NCBI GenBank assembly: GCA_030765065.1
Contig: CM060990.1
Location: 7,746,001-7,810,000 of the forward strand
Source: Deroplatys truncata
Taxonomy: Eukaryota; Arthropoda; Insecta; Mantodea; Mantidae
Direction of reading: 5' to 3'
Length of the DNA: 64,000 nucleotides
The notes beneath the pieces were generated by a model. That model was not told the origin of the DNA, made no database searches, and saw only the letters and a list, made by a program, of their open reading frames with translations. Positions 1 through 9,674 of the stretch are shown piece after piece; position 1 is the stretch's first letter, and every line of letters begins with the position of its first letter. The position numbers were made by a program, and so were the translations under genes.

Positions 1-264
1 ATTTAACTCGACGCGCATGCTGAAACTGCGGTTGCGATAAGCGAACTTATAAAAACCCAGTGCCAAGAGCAGCCGGCCGTATAGTAAGTAGGGGAAGTAT
101 TGTATTCCACCCAAATATTCGATACCGAGATTTCACCGGAAATACATGTTTTGATACCCCCTGGATCCAAAAAAAATGCATTTTTGGAAAAATGTCCGTG
201 TGTGTCTGTGAATAGCATAACTCAGAAACGAACAGTCGGATAAGCACCAAACTTGGTATTTGGG
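1..264 (+). repeat. Outer terminal segment of foldback, left
   Basis: This is the single-copy outer part of the left arm. It is matched base for base, apart from a few substitutions and a 2-base indel in a GT run, by 4581-4844 on the other strand. It contains a run of A followed by TGCATTTTTGG and the phrase CTCAGAAACGAACAG. Diverged versions recur at 25440-25590, 35925-36060 and 39740-39890, so this end belongs to a dispersed family. Confidence 0.85.
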
Positions 265-2358
265 TTCAGTATCTTCCAGAGATGGGACACGAAGGTTTCC
301 AAGAAAATCCCCACCCCAGACAACCCTTAACATGGAACATTTTTCGAAACTTTTAATTTTCTCAAAAATGGTTCTAACGATTTTGATTAAAATATCATAT
401 GTTCAAGATATTTTCAAGACAAATGAAATGTATATCTCGAATTTTCTGGGAATGTCTCCAAAAGTATTCTTTATTGTGAACGACTTTTGCATAACTGGGA
501 AACCATAAGAGATGGACAAAATTTTACTACACAAAAAATGTAGATCGCGTTAAAATACACAATTTATATTATATACATTTTTTAGTTGAGTGAACCATTT
601 TCGAGATATTGCTTGTTATTTCCTTAAATTTTCCATTACTTATACTTTTTCTCAAATTCGTTATTAAATTTTTTATGTCCTGGATATGCAAACAGAATAG
701 AATGCGCCACATAGCAACCAGCGCTTAAAAGATTTGACTATCGCTTATAACGTACCATGTTCCCCTTGCATGTACAAGAAAATTAGCAATAAGATTGACA
801 TCCCGATATCTCAATTAACATGAAGTAGACGGAGAATAAGCGTTTGTAAAAATAGTTTGTACAAGAGTAGAGAAAGTCATGTGAGTGTAACACATCAGTT
901 TTGCTATAAAATCGTGCTATTTGACGTGATATAAGTTTTAGAGCAATACGCGCACATATGCGGGTGTCTAGGTTTAGTATCTTCCAGCGATGCGACACGA
1001 AGGTTTTCAAGAAAATCCCCCCCTCCCCAGACTACCCTTACATGGAAGATTTTTCAAAAATTTTAATTTTCTCAAAAATGGCTCTAACGATTTTGATTAA
1101 TATATCATATATTTAAGATATTTTTATGACAAATAAAATGTATATCTCGAATGTCCTGGGAATGTCTCCAAAAGTATTCTTTATTGTGAACGACTTTTGC
1201 ATAACTGGTAAACCATAAGAGATGGACAAAATTTTACTACACAAAAAATGTAGATTGCGTTAAAATACACAATTTATGTCATATACATTTTTTAGTTGAG
1301 TGAACCATTTTCGAGATATTGCTTGTTATTTCCTTAAATTTTCTAATACTTATACTTTTTCTGAAATTCGTTATTCCATTTTTTATGTCCTGGATATGCA
1401 AACAGAATAGAATGTGCCACATAGCGAGAAACGGGAGCGATAGTGGTTTTTGCTATAAAATGGTGCTATTTGACGTGATATAAGTTTTAGAGCAATACGC
1501 GCACATGTGCGGGTGTCTAGGTTTAGTATCTTCCAGCGATGCGACACGAAGGTTTTCAAGAAAATCCCCCCATCCCAGACTACCCTTTACATGGAAGATT
1601 TTTTGAAAATTTTAATTTTCTCAAAAATGGCTCTAACGATTTTGATTTAAATATCATATATTTAAGATATTTTTATGACAAATAAAATGTATATCTTGAA
1701 TTTCCTGGGAATGTCTCCAAAAGTATTCTTTATTGTGAACGACTTTTGCATAACTGGTAAACCATAAGAGATGGACAAAATTTTACTACACAAAAAATGT
1801 AGATCGCGTTAAAATACACAATTTATGTCATATACATTTTTTTAGTTGAGTGAACCATTTTCGAGATATTGCTTGTTATTTCCTTATATTTTCCAATACT
1901 TATACTTTTTCTCAAATTCGTTATTCAATTTTTATATCCTGGATATGCAAACAGAATAGAATGCGCCACATAGCAACCAGCGCTTAAAAGATTTGACTAT
2001 CGCTTATAACCTACCATGTTCCCCTTGCATGTACAAGAAAATTAGCAATAAGATTGACATCTCGATATCTCGATTAACATGAAGTAGATGGAGAATAAGC
2101 GTTTGTAAAAATAGTTTGTACAAGAGTAGAGAAAGTCTTGTGAGTGTAACACATCAGTTTTGCTATAAAATCGTGCTATTTGACGTGATATAAGTTTTAG
2201 AGCAATACGCGCACATGTGCGGGTGTCTAGGTTTGGTATCTTCCAGCGATGCGACACGAAGGTTTTCAAGAAAATCCCCCCACCCCAGACTACCCTTTAC
2301 ATGGTAGATTTTTCGAAAATTTTAATTTTCTCAAAAATGGCTCTAACGATTTTGATTG
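265..2358 (+). repeat. Three tandem units plus a partial unit in the left foldback arm
   Basis: Units begin at a shared phrase (AGTATCTTCCAG) near 265, 970, 1520 and 2232. The first and third are about 705-712 bp and the second about 550 bp, because it lacks a segment of about 160 bases (the part with ACCAGCGCTTAAAAG). The partial fourth copy runs into the inner domain at about 2358. The right arm has only one full unit (about 3870-4574) plus the partial one. Short reading frames at 783-1010 and 2042-2269 on the minus strand are the same sequence repeated and show no sign of coding. Confidence 0.85.
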
Positions 2359-2560
2359 CAGCTTCGATACGTGTCCACGGAGATCTTAGTGCTAGGTAAC
2401 TGTACCTGTGTTTCTATACGTGAACGTCAGATGGCAACTTCGATCGTGTCCACGGAGACCTTAGTGCTAGGCAACTGTACCTCTGTTTCTATACGTGAAC
2501 GGCAGATTGCAGCTTCGATACGTGTCCACGGAGACCTTTCTCTTCAGGTGACAAAATAAC
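2358..2560 (+). repeat. 76-bp direct repeats, three copies, inner left arm
   Basis: The phrase TTCGATACGTGTCCACGGAG (one base missing in the middle copy) recurs three times here at a spacing of about 76 bases. The right arm (3640-3750, opposite strand) has only two copies. This copy-number difference is one of the asymmetries between the arms. Confidence 0.8.
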
Positions 2561-2571
2561 ACTAGGCACTT

Positions 2572-2794
2572 ATGTGCCGTGGTGTAAGCCGCAATCACGG
2601 CATTGGTAGCGTGGATCACCTTGGGGCTCTCCTCGGAGTTACCTCAACACCACGTACATGACCTGGTTCGTCACGGGTACGCAGGTCAGCACTACCACTT
2701 CCTCGGCGTTGAGCAGGCCCAGAAGGCGATCGTACCGGTACACCAGCTAGCACGTGGACATGTTATCGCGCTGTGGTGTTGCGTGTGCGAAGTA
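2572..2794 (-). pseudogene. Family B DNA polymerase-like fragment, left arm copy
   Basis: This is the inverted partner of the fragment at 3383-3605 and carries the same defects: an in-frame TAG near 2747-2749 and a single-base frameshift near 2640. The most polymerase-like stretch ends at 2572-2607 on the minus strand and reads TNAVIAAYTTAH. That resembles the conserved segment upstream of the catalytic DTDS motif in protein-primed family B polymerases of Polintons and related viruses. Codons here mostly end in G or C, unlike the AT-rich surroundings, as expected of a captured coding piece. Only about 75 codons remain and no catalytic aspartates are present, so it is non-functional. The family assignment is from memory of the motif and is moderate at best. 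Confidence 0.42.
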
Positions 2795-3100
2795 TGGAAA
2801 CTCAAGGACGCAAAACATGCACGACCGAGGGTTAAAAAATAGGACAAGTAGTGACGTGGAACGTTGTGATTGGTGAAAATAAGACGATCTCTGATAGGTG
2901 GACAAATTGAAATAACGTGATGTGATAGGCGAAAATAAAATCAAAGGTGATTGGATGAAAAATGACGAGAAGGAATTAGCGGTGAATTTGTGAACTAAGA
3001 TGGCGAAGATTTTTTTTTAAAAAAAAAAGACGGATAATATAAGTATGGCAACTGTAACAGTTTACGGCAAACGCGCGTCGCGCAATGCGTCACGCCGGGC

Positions 3101-3129
3101 AATAAAACAAAAACCATATTCAGCAAGAT
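3101..3129. other. Foldback loop (spacer between arms)
   Basis: This 29-base A-rich spacer separates CACGCCGGGC (3091-3100) from its complement (3130-3139). The stem next to it is GC-rich for about 60 bases, so a single strand could snap back into a very long hairpin. Confidence 0.85.
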
Positions 3130-4844
3130 GCCCGGCGTGACGCATTGCGCGGCGCGCGTTTGCCGTAAACTGTTACAGTTGCCATACTTATATTATCCGA
3201 CTTTTTTTTTTTAAAAAAAAAAATCTTCGCCATCTTAGTTCACAAATTCACCGCTAATTCCTTCTCGTCATTTTTCATCCAATCACCTTTGATTTTATTT
3301 TCACCAATCACAACGTTCCACGTCACTACTTGTCCTACTTTTTAACCCTCGGTCGTGCATGTTTTGCGTCCTTGAGTTTCCATACCTCGCACACGCAACA
3401 CCACAGCGCGATAACATGTCCACGTGCTAGCTGGTGTACCGGTACGATCGCCTCCTGGGCCTGCTCAACGCCGAGGAAGTGGTAGTGCTGACCTGCGTAC
3501 CCGTGACGAACCAGGTCATGTACGTGGTGTTGAGGTAACTCCGAGGAGAGCCCCAAGGTGATCCACGCTACCAATGCCGTGATTGCGGCTTACACCACGG
3601 CACATAAGTGCCTAGTGTTATTTTGTCACCTGAAGAGAAAGGTCTCCGTGGACACGTATCGAAGCTGCAATCTGCCGTTCACGTATAGAAACAGAGGTAC
3701 AGTTGCCCAGCACTAAGGTCTCCGTGGACACGTATCGAAGCTGCAATCAAAATCGTTAGAGCCATTTTTGAGAAAATTAAAATTTTCGAAAAATCTTCCA
3801 TGTAAAGGGTAGTCTGGGGTGGGGGGATTTTCTTGAAAACCGTCGTGTCGCATCGCTGAAAGATACCAAACCTAGACACCCGCACATGTGCGCGTATTGC
3901 TCTAAAACTTATATCACGTCAAATAGCACGATTTTATAGCAAAACTGATGTGTTACACTCACAAGACTTTCTCTACTCTTGTACAAACTATTTTTACAAA
4001 CGCTTATTCTCCATCTACTTCATGTTAATCGAGATATCGAGATGTCAATCTTATTGCTAATTTTCTTGTACATGCAAGGGGAACATGGTAGGTTATAAGC
4101 GATAGTCAAATCATTTAAGCGCTGGTTGCTATGTGGCGCATTCTATTCTGTTTGCATATCCAGGACATAAAAAATTGAATAACGAATTTGAGAAAAAGTA
4201 TAAGTATTGGAAAATTTAAGGAAATAACAAGCAATATCTCGTAAATGGTTCACTCAACTAAAAAAATGTATATGACATAAATTGTGTATTTTAACGCGGT
4301 CTACATTTTTGTGTAGCAAAATTTTGTCCATCTCTTATGGTTTACCAGTTATGCAAAAGTCGTTCACAATAAAGAATACTTTTGGAGACATTCCCAGGAA
4401 ATTCAAGATATACATTTTATTTGTCATAAAAATATCTTAAATATATGATATTTTAATCAAAATCGTTAGAACCGTTTTTGAGAAAATTAAAAGTTTCAAA
4501 AAATGTTCCATGTAAAGGGTTGTCTGGGGTGGGGATTTTCTTGAAAACCTTCGTGTCCCATCTCTGGAAGATACTGAACCCAAATACTAAGTTTGGTGCT
4601 TATCCGACTGTTCGTTTCTGAGTTATGCTGTTCACAGACACACACACGGACATTTTTCCAAAAATGCATTTTTTTTGGATCCAGGGGGTCTCAAAACATG
4701 TATTTCCGGTGAAATCTCGGTATCGAATATTTGGGTGGAATACAATACTTCCCCTACTTACTATACGGCCGGGTGCTCTTGGCACTGGGTTTTTATAAGT
4801 TCGCTTATCGCAACCGCAGTTTCAGCATGCGCGTCGAGTTAAAT
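3130..4844 (-). repeat. Right arm of the foldback
   Basis: This is the shorter arm (about 1.7 kb). It holds, from the centre outward, an AT-rich piece with CGCCATCTTAG, the polymerase-like fragment, two 76-bp repeats, one full 0.7-kb unit and the outer terminal segment. Its outer edge is at 4844; the sequence beyond (GCCTCATTAAAAATCC) begins unrelated DNA. Confidence 0.88.
3383..3605 (+). pseudogene. Family B DNA polymerase-like fragment, right arm copy
   Basis: The plus strand reads as a protein-like stretch broken by a TAG at 3428-3430. It continues open from 3431 to 3535, then needs a one-base shift at 3536-3539 and goes on to TNAVIAAYTTAH at 3570-3605. Between the breaks nearly every codon ends in G or C. 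The order of features (a QRDNM-like start, a region rich in V and L, then the T-N-x-V-I-A-A-Y-T-T block) matches the stretch before the DTDS motif in protein-primed family B polymerases of Polinton/Maverick transposons and related viruses. That comparison is from knowledge of the family, not a search. Similarity stops abruptly after the histidine at 3605. It could be a relic of the foldback's ancestor or a captured piece. Confidence 0.45.
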
Positions 4845-5230
4845 GCCTCATTAAAAATCCTGACGCCTTATTTCGCCACAGCTTGCCAAGTTGTAATCGC
4901 AGACATTTCCGGTCACACCATCCATCCATCCACCGCTGCACTTTTCCCTACCATCGACCATAAAACCGCATTTAAAAGATTTTCTCGCTGACGAGCATCC
5001 GTTCGCACGGCATTTTTTTTTAAAGTTACCGTGTAGTTTGCAACTCTTTAAACGCCGCTACTTTGTCAGCATCCGTTCCCACGGTCTTTTCACGTTATCG
5101 CGCAGTGTGCAGTTCTTTAACCGTGGCTGCCATTTTGAAACACACATCGACTGCTTTATCAGCACACGGTCATTCACGTACTGCTGCTTCCGCTGCACAT
5201 GAGAATCGTTCTTTTTACTGTTTTCTCCGA
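4845..5230. other. Unique-looking DNA next to the foldback
   Basis: No gene or named element is seen. It has moderate GC and contains the phrase GTGGCTGCCATTTTG near 5122, a motif type repeated in the following duplications. Confidence 0.5.
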
Positions 5231-5950
5231 TACTAACGTGAGCAGAACTATAACGCTTCCTACATGTTGCTAATAGTGGTTCAGCTTGCACTCCCACTAG
5301 GGCTTTTCGCGGAAGGTTAAGTATTTCCGCACGGCTATGTGTTTTATTAAGCGCGTGTGGAGTTAAAAACAGTGCTCCGCCACAACTTCAACATCAGTGT
5401 CAAATATTTAAAACTATCAGTGTCGTGTGTAGTGATTTTGTGTTGTGGGGAGCATAAAATCTGAGAAAAATCACGCACAAACTTTCGACGCGAGCAACAA
5501 GTGGATGTGTGCCCTTGTTGCACGCATTGCAATAAACTGTCAAATATGGCTGCCAACCGCACCATCACCAGCGACATCGTAGGAGAAAAGACTAACGCAA
5601 GCAGAACTATAACGCTTGCTACATGTTGCTAATAGTCGTTCTGCTTGCACTCCCCACTAGCGCTTTTCGCTGAAAGTTAAGTATTTCCGCACGGTTATGT
5701 GATTTATTAAGTGCGTGTGCAGTTAAAAACAGTGCCCAGCCACAACTACAACATCAGTGTGAAATATTTAAAACTATCAGTGTCGTGTGTAGTGTATTTG
5801 TGATGTGCGGTGCATAAAATCTGAGAAAAATCACGCACCAACTTTCGACGCGAGCAACAAGTGGGTGTGTGCCCTTGTTGCACGCATTGCATTAAACTGT
5901 CGAATATGGCCGCCAACCGCACCCTGTCGAATATGGCCGCCGAGCGCACC
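5231..5950 (+). repeat. 360-bp tandem duplication
   Basis: 5231-5590 and 5591-5950 are two copies of one unit beginning ACTAACG and including GCAGAACTATAACGCTT and AAGTATTTCCGCACGG. They differ at roughly one base in fifteen. The second copy ends with a small duplication of a GTCGAATATGGCCGCC phrase. Short minus-strand reading frames in both copies repeat one another and show no domain. Confidence 0.85.
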
Positions 5951-6390
5951 ATCAGCAACAGCATAGTAGGTGGCAAAAGCCTGTCCTTCTCCTTGTATTT
6001 TCATAGTTGTCATAAATACGAATAGAAACTTCCATTTTCGCAATCCATTATATAAAATTAATGCAAAAAACTTATGCCAAAAACGTATTGCCATAAAAAC
6101 AAATAAACAATACCTCTAAACGAAATGCGTTGAAAAGAAGTATGAACATGAAGTAAGCCGACAAGCTATCATACGGGGAAGCACGTGCTGTACACATCGT
6201 GCAAATTGCACGATAGCATGAAAACTGACCGTGGGAACCATGCTGACGAAGTAGTCGGCTGACCACAGCGCGACCCAGCTTGCCTGTGTGCTAACTTTCA
6301 ACATGCACTTCCCAGTGTGCCAACTTTCAATATGCATTGCCCTAACAAACTAGGTGCAATTTATGCCTTATCAAGCGGTATCGTTACTAT
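5951..6390. other. Spacer without recognised genes
   Basis: Nothing recognisable is seen. A phrase at 6295-6390 (CAACTTTCAA, CATTGCCCTAACAAAC, TATCAAGC) recurs at 7195-7270, so this stretch was partly copied within the locus. Confidence 0.5.
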
Positions 6391-6799
6391 TAAATGTGTG
6401 TGTGTGTGCGTATTTAATTTTTATTTTCTTTTGCACTGCACACTTTTGTGTTAAAATATATATACATTTTCAGTTTTGTCATTGTGTGGATTTTGTTTGT
6501 TAAATTTTTTTTATACGCTACTATTATAGTGTGTGTGTGCCTATTTAATTTTTATTTTCTTTTGCACTGCACACTTTTGTGTTAAAATATATATAGATTT
6601 TCAGTTTTGTCATTGTGTGAGTTTTGTTTGTTAAATTTTTTGATATACGCTACTATTATAGTGTGTGTGTGCCTATTTAATTTTTATTTTCTTTTGCACT
6701 GCACACTTTTGTTTTAAAGTATATATACATTTTCAGTTTTGTCATTGTGTGGATTTTGTTTGTTAAATTTTTTTTATACGCTACTATTATAGTGTGTGT

Positions 6800-7021
6800 G
6801 TGCGAGTATGTGCCTAGTATCCATGCACCCACAAGGGAAAACTTCATCAATTGCCTACCGGGCAGGGACAACCACGAAAAACCTGAAAAACCTCGAAAAT
6901 TAGAAAGGGCTTCGTCAACCACTACAGCAAACGCCTACCAACCAGGGAAAACCTATGAAAAAGCAGAAAGTGCTTGCATTCGTTTACCAACTACAGAAAG
7001 CCCCGAAAAACTAGTTATTTT
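6800..7021 (+). repeat. Local duplicate A (partner at 7412-7627)
   Basis: This segment, with GAAAAACCTGAAAAACCTCG and GGGCTTCGTCAACCACTACA, is repeated at 7412-7627 with a few substitutions. The open frame through it is short and low-complexity (Lys and Glu rich). Confidence 0.8.
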
Positions 7022-7079
7022 TTTAAAAAAAACGAAAAAAGAAATAAGACGAATAATATAAGTATGGCAACTGTAACGG
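7022..7079 (+). repeat. Segment shared with the inner arm of the foldback
   Basis: A T/A-run followed by AATATAAGTATGGCAACTGT matches 3010-3060 and its inverted copy near 3170-3225. It lies between duplicate A and the next TG-rich unit. Confidence 0.75.
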
Positions 7080-7411
7080 GTGTGCGTGTGCCTATTTAAT
7101 TTTTATTTTCTTTTGCACTGCACACTTTTGTGTTACAATATATATGCATTTTCAATTTTGTCATTGTGTGGATTTTGTGCGAACCAACTTCTCAGTGTGC
7201 CAACTTTCAACATGCATTGCCCTAACAAACAACGTGCAATTTGTGTCTTATCAAGCAGTATCGCTACTATTAAATGTGTGTGTGCCTATTTAATTTTTAT
7301 TTTCTTTTGCACTGCACACTTTTGTGTTAAAATATATATACATTTTCAATTTTGTGATTGTGTGGATTTTGTTTGTTAAATTTTTTTATACGGTACTATT
7401 ATAGTGTGTGT

Positions 7412-7627
7412 GTGTGCCTAGTATCCGTGCGCCGCCAAGGCAAAACTTCATCATTTGCCTACCAGGCAGGAACAACCACGAAAAACCTGAAAAACCTCGA
7501 AAATTAGAAAGGGCTTCGTCAACCACTACAGCAAACGCCTACCAACCAGGGAAAACCTATGAAAAAGCAAAAACAGCTTGCATTTGTCTACCAACCAGAG
7601 AAAACCCCGAAACACTAGTTATTTAAA
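7412..7627 (+). repeat. Local duplicate A, second copy
   Basis: This is the partner of 6800-7021. It is followed directly by AAATTGCTGATGAGTTCTGG, where the next duplicated block begins. Confidence 0.8.
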
Positions 7628-8290
7628 ATTGCTGATGAGTTCTGGAGAGGCTTTTGCAAATCTCGTTGGTAGCAAAACTTACCTTTTCCATCACCTCCAA
7701 CATACCTCACTCCCACACCTTTTTCTTTCCACCAATCATAATCTCTCTTATTCTTACCAATCAACAACTTTCATTTGTTCCTTTCCACCAATAACATCAC
7801 TTCTTATTCCCACCAATCACAACTTCACACGACACTTTCTGTTATACTTTTTATCCCTCGTTCGCCATCTTTTCCATCTTTCAGTCCCAACCTCCGCACA
7901 GACAACACCTCGCCGCTCCGCTCCTCTCCATCACGTGTCCTCCATACTCTTTTAACTTCCTTCCTTCATGTTCTACCCGAATTAACGAAACAATTACATT
8001 TCGTCTTATTTTTACTAATCAAAACACTCCACGTCACTTCCTGTTTTTCCATCATCTTTTCCTAATCCTCAATTCTATCTCCTCGTCACCATCTGTTGCG
8101 TTCGACATCTTTCGGATGTTGACCCTAACCTCAAACCTCTTCGTCCCTCCACTTCTTGCCTCCGCCATCTTGTTTAGTTCCCATTTTCACCACCACTCCA
8201 CCGCCATCTTAGTTTAAGCTCTCCACGTTTACCTCATATTTTAACCTCAACTTCATGCCTCCGCCATCTTATTTAGTTCCCATTTTTACC
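7628..8290 (+). repeat. Pyrimidine-rich duplicated block, first copy
   Basis: This block starts with AATTGCTGATGAGTTCTGGA and runs through CCACCAATC and CGCCATCTT phrases. About 450 bases of it are repeated at 9079-9535. Several phrases (CACCAATCACAAC, CACTTCCTG, ATCCCTCG, CGCCATCTT) also resemble 3225-3355 in the foldback. Open frames here are Ser/Pro/His rich by-products of base composition. Confidence 0.75.
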
Positions 8291-8760
8291 ACCGCGCCTC
8301 TCATCTCCGAACCAGATTGCCGGCAAGAACAGATCTCGTTCATTCACACCTCGACGGTTGACTCGACAGGAGCTACTGTGAACACCTACGTCGTACACTT
8401 TTTTGACCGCTTTCGACCGGCTATGTGAACCCTGCTCCTACGTACGCTAGCGACCATTACGATGGTCCAGTACCAGGTTTTTGGTATAGTTAAATTACGT
8501 CTGTGCAAAGGGCGTCTGTACCGCTTTAAAAACCGAGGTATATCAGTGCTTAGGATGTTGGTTGATCTTAAAGCTGGTTAAGCATTTTCAAAAACAGTTT
8601 GCTTTTATTTTTTCGCGTCGCGTGAAGCTGCTGCGCTTTTGGTGACGCATCAACACCAGTAACAGGTAAGTACCACACGCATAATTATTTTTCGGGCCTG
8701 CTTGGCGTAGGAATATATCCTTTGGTGTTTTGGTACTGTAACCTCAAATCTCCTTACCCT
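8291..8760 (+). other. CpG-bearing stretch with a consensus splice donor
   Basis: GC and CpG content rise here (GCGTCGCGTGAAG near 8616). CAGGTAAGT, a perfect 5' splice-site consensus, lies at about 8660-8668. A 39-codon frame starts at ATG 8462 and ends at 8581. This could be a first exon and promoter region of a host transcript, but no downstream exon is recognised, so it is only a possibility. Confidence 0.2.
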
Positions 8761-9078
8761 CCTCTTGCGTCCGCCATCTTGTTTAGTTCTCACCGCATCT
8801 CCTTGTCGCCGACCCTCCACCATTTTTAGTTCCCACTATTTTAACCTCAAAATCTGCTCTTCTAAGCTCTTGCTACCGCCATCTTCTTTTAGTTCCCATT
8901 CTCACCACCACGTCTCCTTGCCCCCACCTCTTGCGACCGCCATGTTCACCACTAACCTCGAAATTTCCTCGTCCTTAAACCTCTTGTCTCAACCATCTTG
9001 TTTAGTTCCCATTTTCGCCACCGCAACTTATATCGCCCCATCTCTCTATCCACTCAAGAAAACCACCATCCAACGTTC
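8761..9078 (+). repeat. Degenerate CGCCATCTT-containing repeats
   Basis: The phrase CCGCCATCTT followed by TTTAGTTCC recurs at 8771 and 8877, with variants at 8938 and 8992. Earlier copies are at 8161, 8201 and 8261. The spacing is irregular (about 40-100 bases), so this is an old decayed tandem array. Confidence 0.55.
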
Positions 9079-9535
9079 AAAAATTGCTGTTGAGTTCTCG
9101 ACAGGCTTTTGCAAATTTTGTTGCTAGCAAAACTTACCTTTCCCATCACCTCCAACATACCCCACTCCCACACCTTATTCTTTCCACCAATCATAATCTC
9201 TCTTATTCGTACCAATGAACAACTTTCATTTGTTCCTTTCCACCAATAACATCACTTCTTATTCCCACCAATCACAACTTCACACGTCACTTTCTATTAT
9301 ACTTTTTATCCCTCGCTCGCCATCTTTTCCCTCTTTCAGTCCCAACCTCCGCACACACAACACCTCGCCACCCCGCTCCTCTCCATCACGTGTCCTCCAT
9401 ACTCTTTCATCTTCCTTCCTTCATCTTCCACCCGAATTAACCAAACAATCACATTTCGTCTTATTTTTACCAATCAAAACACTCCACGTCACTTCCTGTT
9501 TTTCCTTCATCTTTCCCTAATCCTCAATTCTTTTA
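9079..9535 (+). repeat. Pyrimidine-rich duplicated block, second copy
   Basis: This is a near copy of 7628-8060, with AATTGCTGTTGAGTTCTCGA at its start and CACTCCACGTCACTTCCTG at its end. It ends next to the inverted-repeat element at 9540. Confidence 0.8.
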
Positions 9536-9539
9536 ACTC

Positions 9540-9673
9540 GTCCCGGATGAACCAATTGCAATAACGATAATCCTTCCGCTCATGGCGCTTTTCAAACTTT
9601 CCGCCGTCGCACACAGCGACACTAGCGCCCCTAGCGGCAGGATTATCGTTAATCCAATTGGCTCATCCGGGAC
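9540..9673. mobile_element. Short inverted-repeat (MITE-like) element, 134 bp
   Basis: The ends form a 35-base inverted repeat with about three mismatches. The left end starts GTCCCGGATGA and the right end finishes TCATCCGGGAC. The middle is GC-rich (CTAGCGCCCCTAGCGG). No clear target duplication is seen. It has the form of a small non-autonomous DNA transposon. Confidence 0.7.
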
Positions 9674-9674
9674 T

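Larger units (their letters stand above)
1..4844. repeat. Giant foldback element with unequal arms
   Basis: Positions 1-3100 and 3130-4844 are inverted copies around a 29-base spacer (3101-3129). The sequence at 4825-4844 is the exact reverse complement of 1-20, so the left arm begins at or before the window edge. The outer 250 bases differ at only a few positions, so the arms are young or kept alike by gene conversion. The left arm is longer because it has extra tandem units (about 1.26 kb), one extra 76-bp unit and a stretch of about 57 bases near 2880. No intact transposase is inside. It is best called a foldback or giant MITE-like element. Target duplications cannot be tested because the left flank is outside the window. 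Confidence 0.9.
6391..7425 (+). repeat. Tandem units of about 130-137 bp with TG-rich start
   Basis: Units start with a GTGTGTGTGTGCC run followed by TATTTAATTTTTATTTTC and CACTGCACACTTTTG. Three lie in tandem from about 6393, 6530 and 6661. Two more appear near 7080 and 7275 after an intervening segment, so the block looks like a local segmental duplication. Nothing indicates coding. Confidence 0.85.

Noticed and set aside
2603-3574. Mirrored 79-codon frames at 2603-2842 (plus) and 3335-3574 (minus)
   Set aside because: The protein-like signal, GC-ending codons and polymerase motif are on the opposite strand; these frames are shadows of it.
1-4844. Idea that the foldback is a complete parvovirus-type or Polinton genome
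   Set aside because: No capsid, integrase or complete polymerase is present. Only a fragment with stops remains, so the evidence supports a derivative at most.
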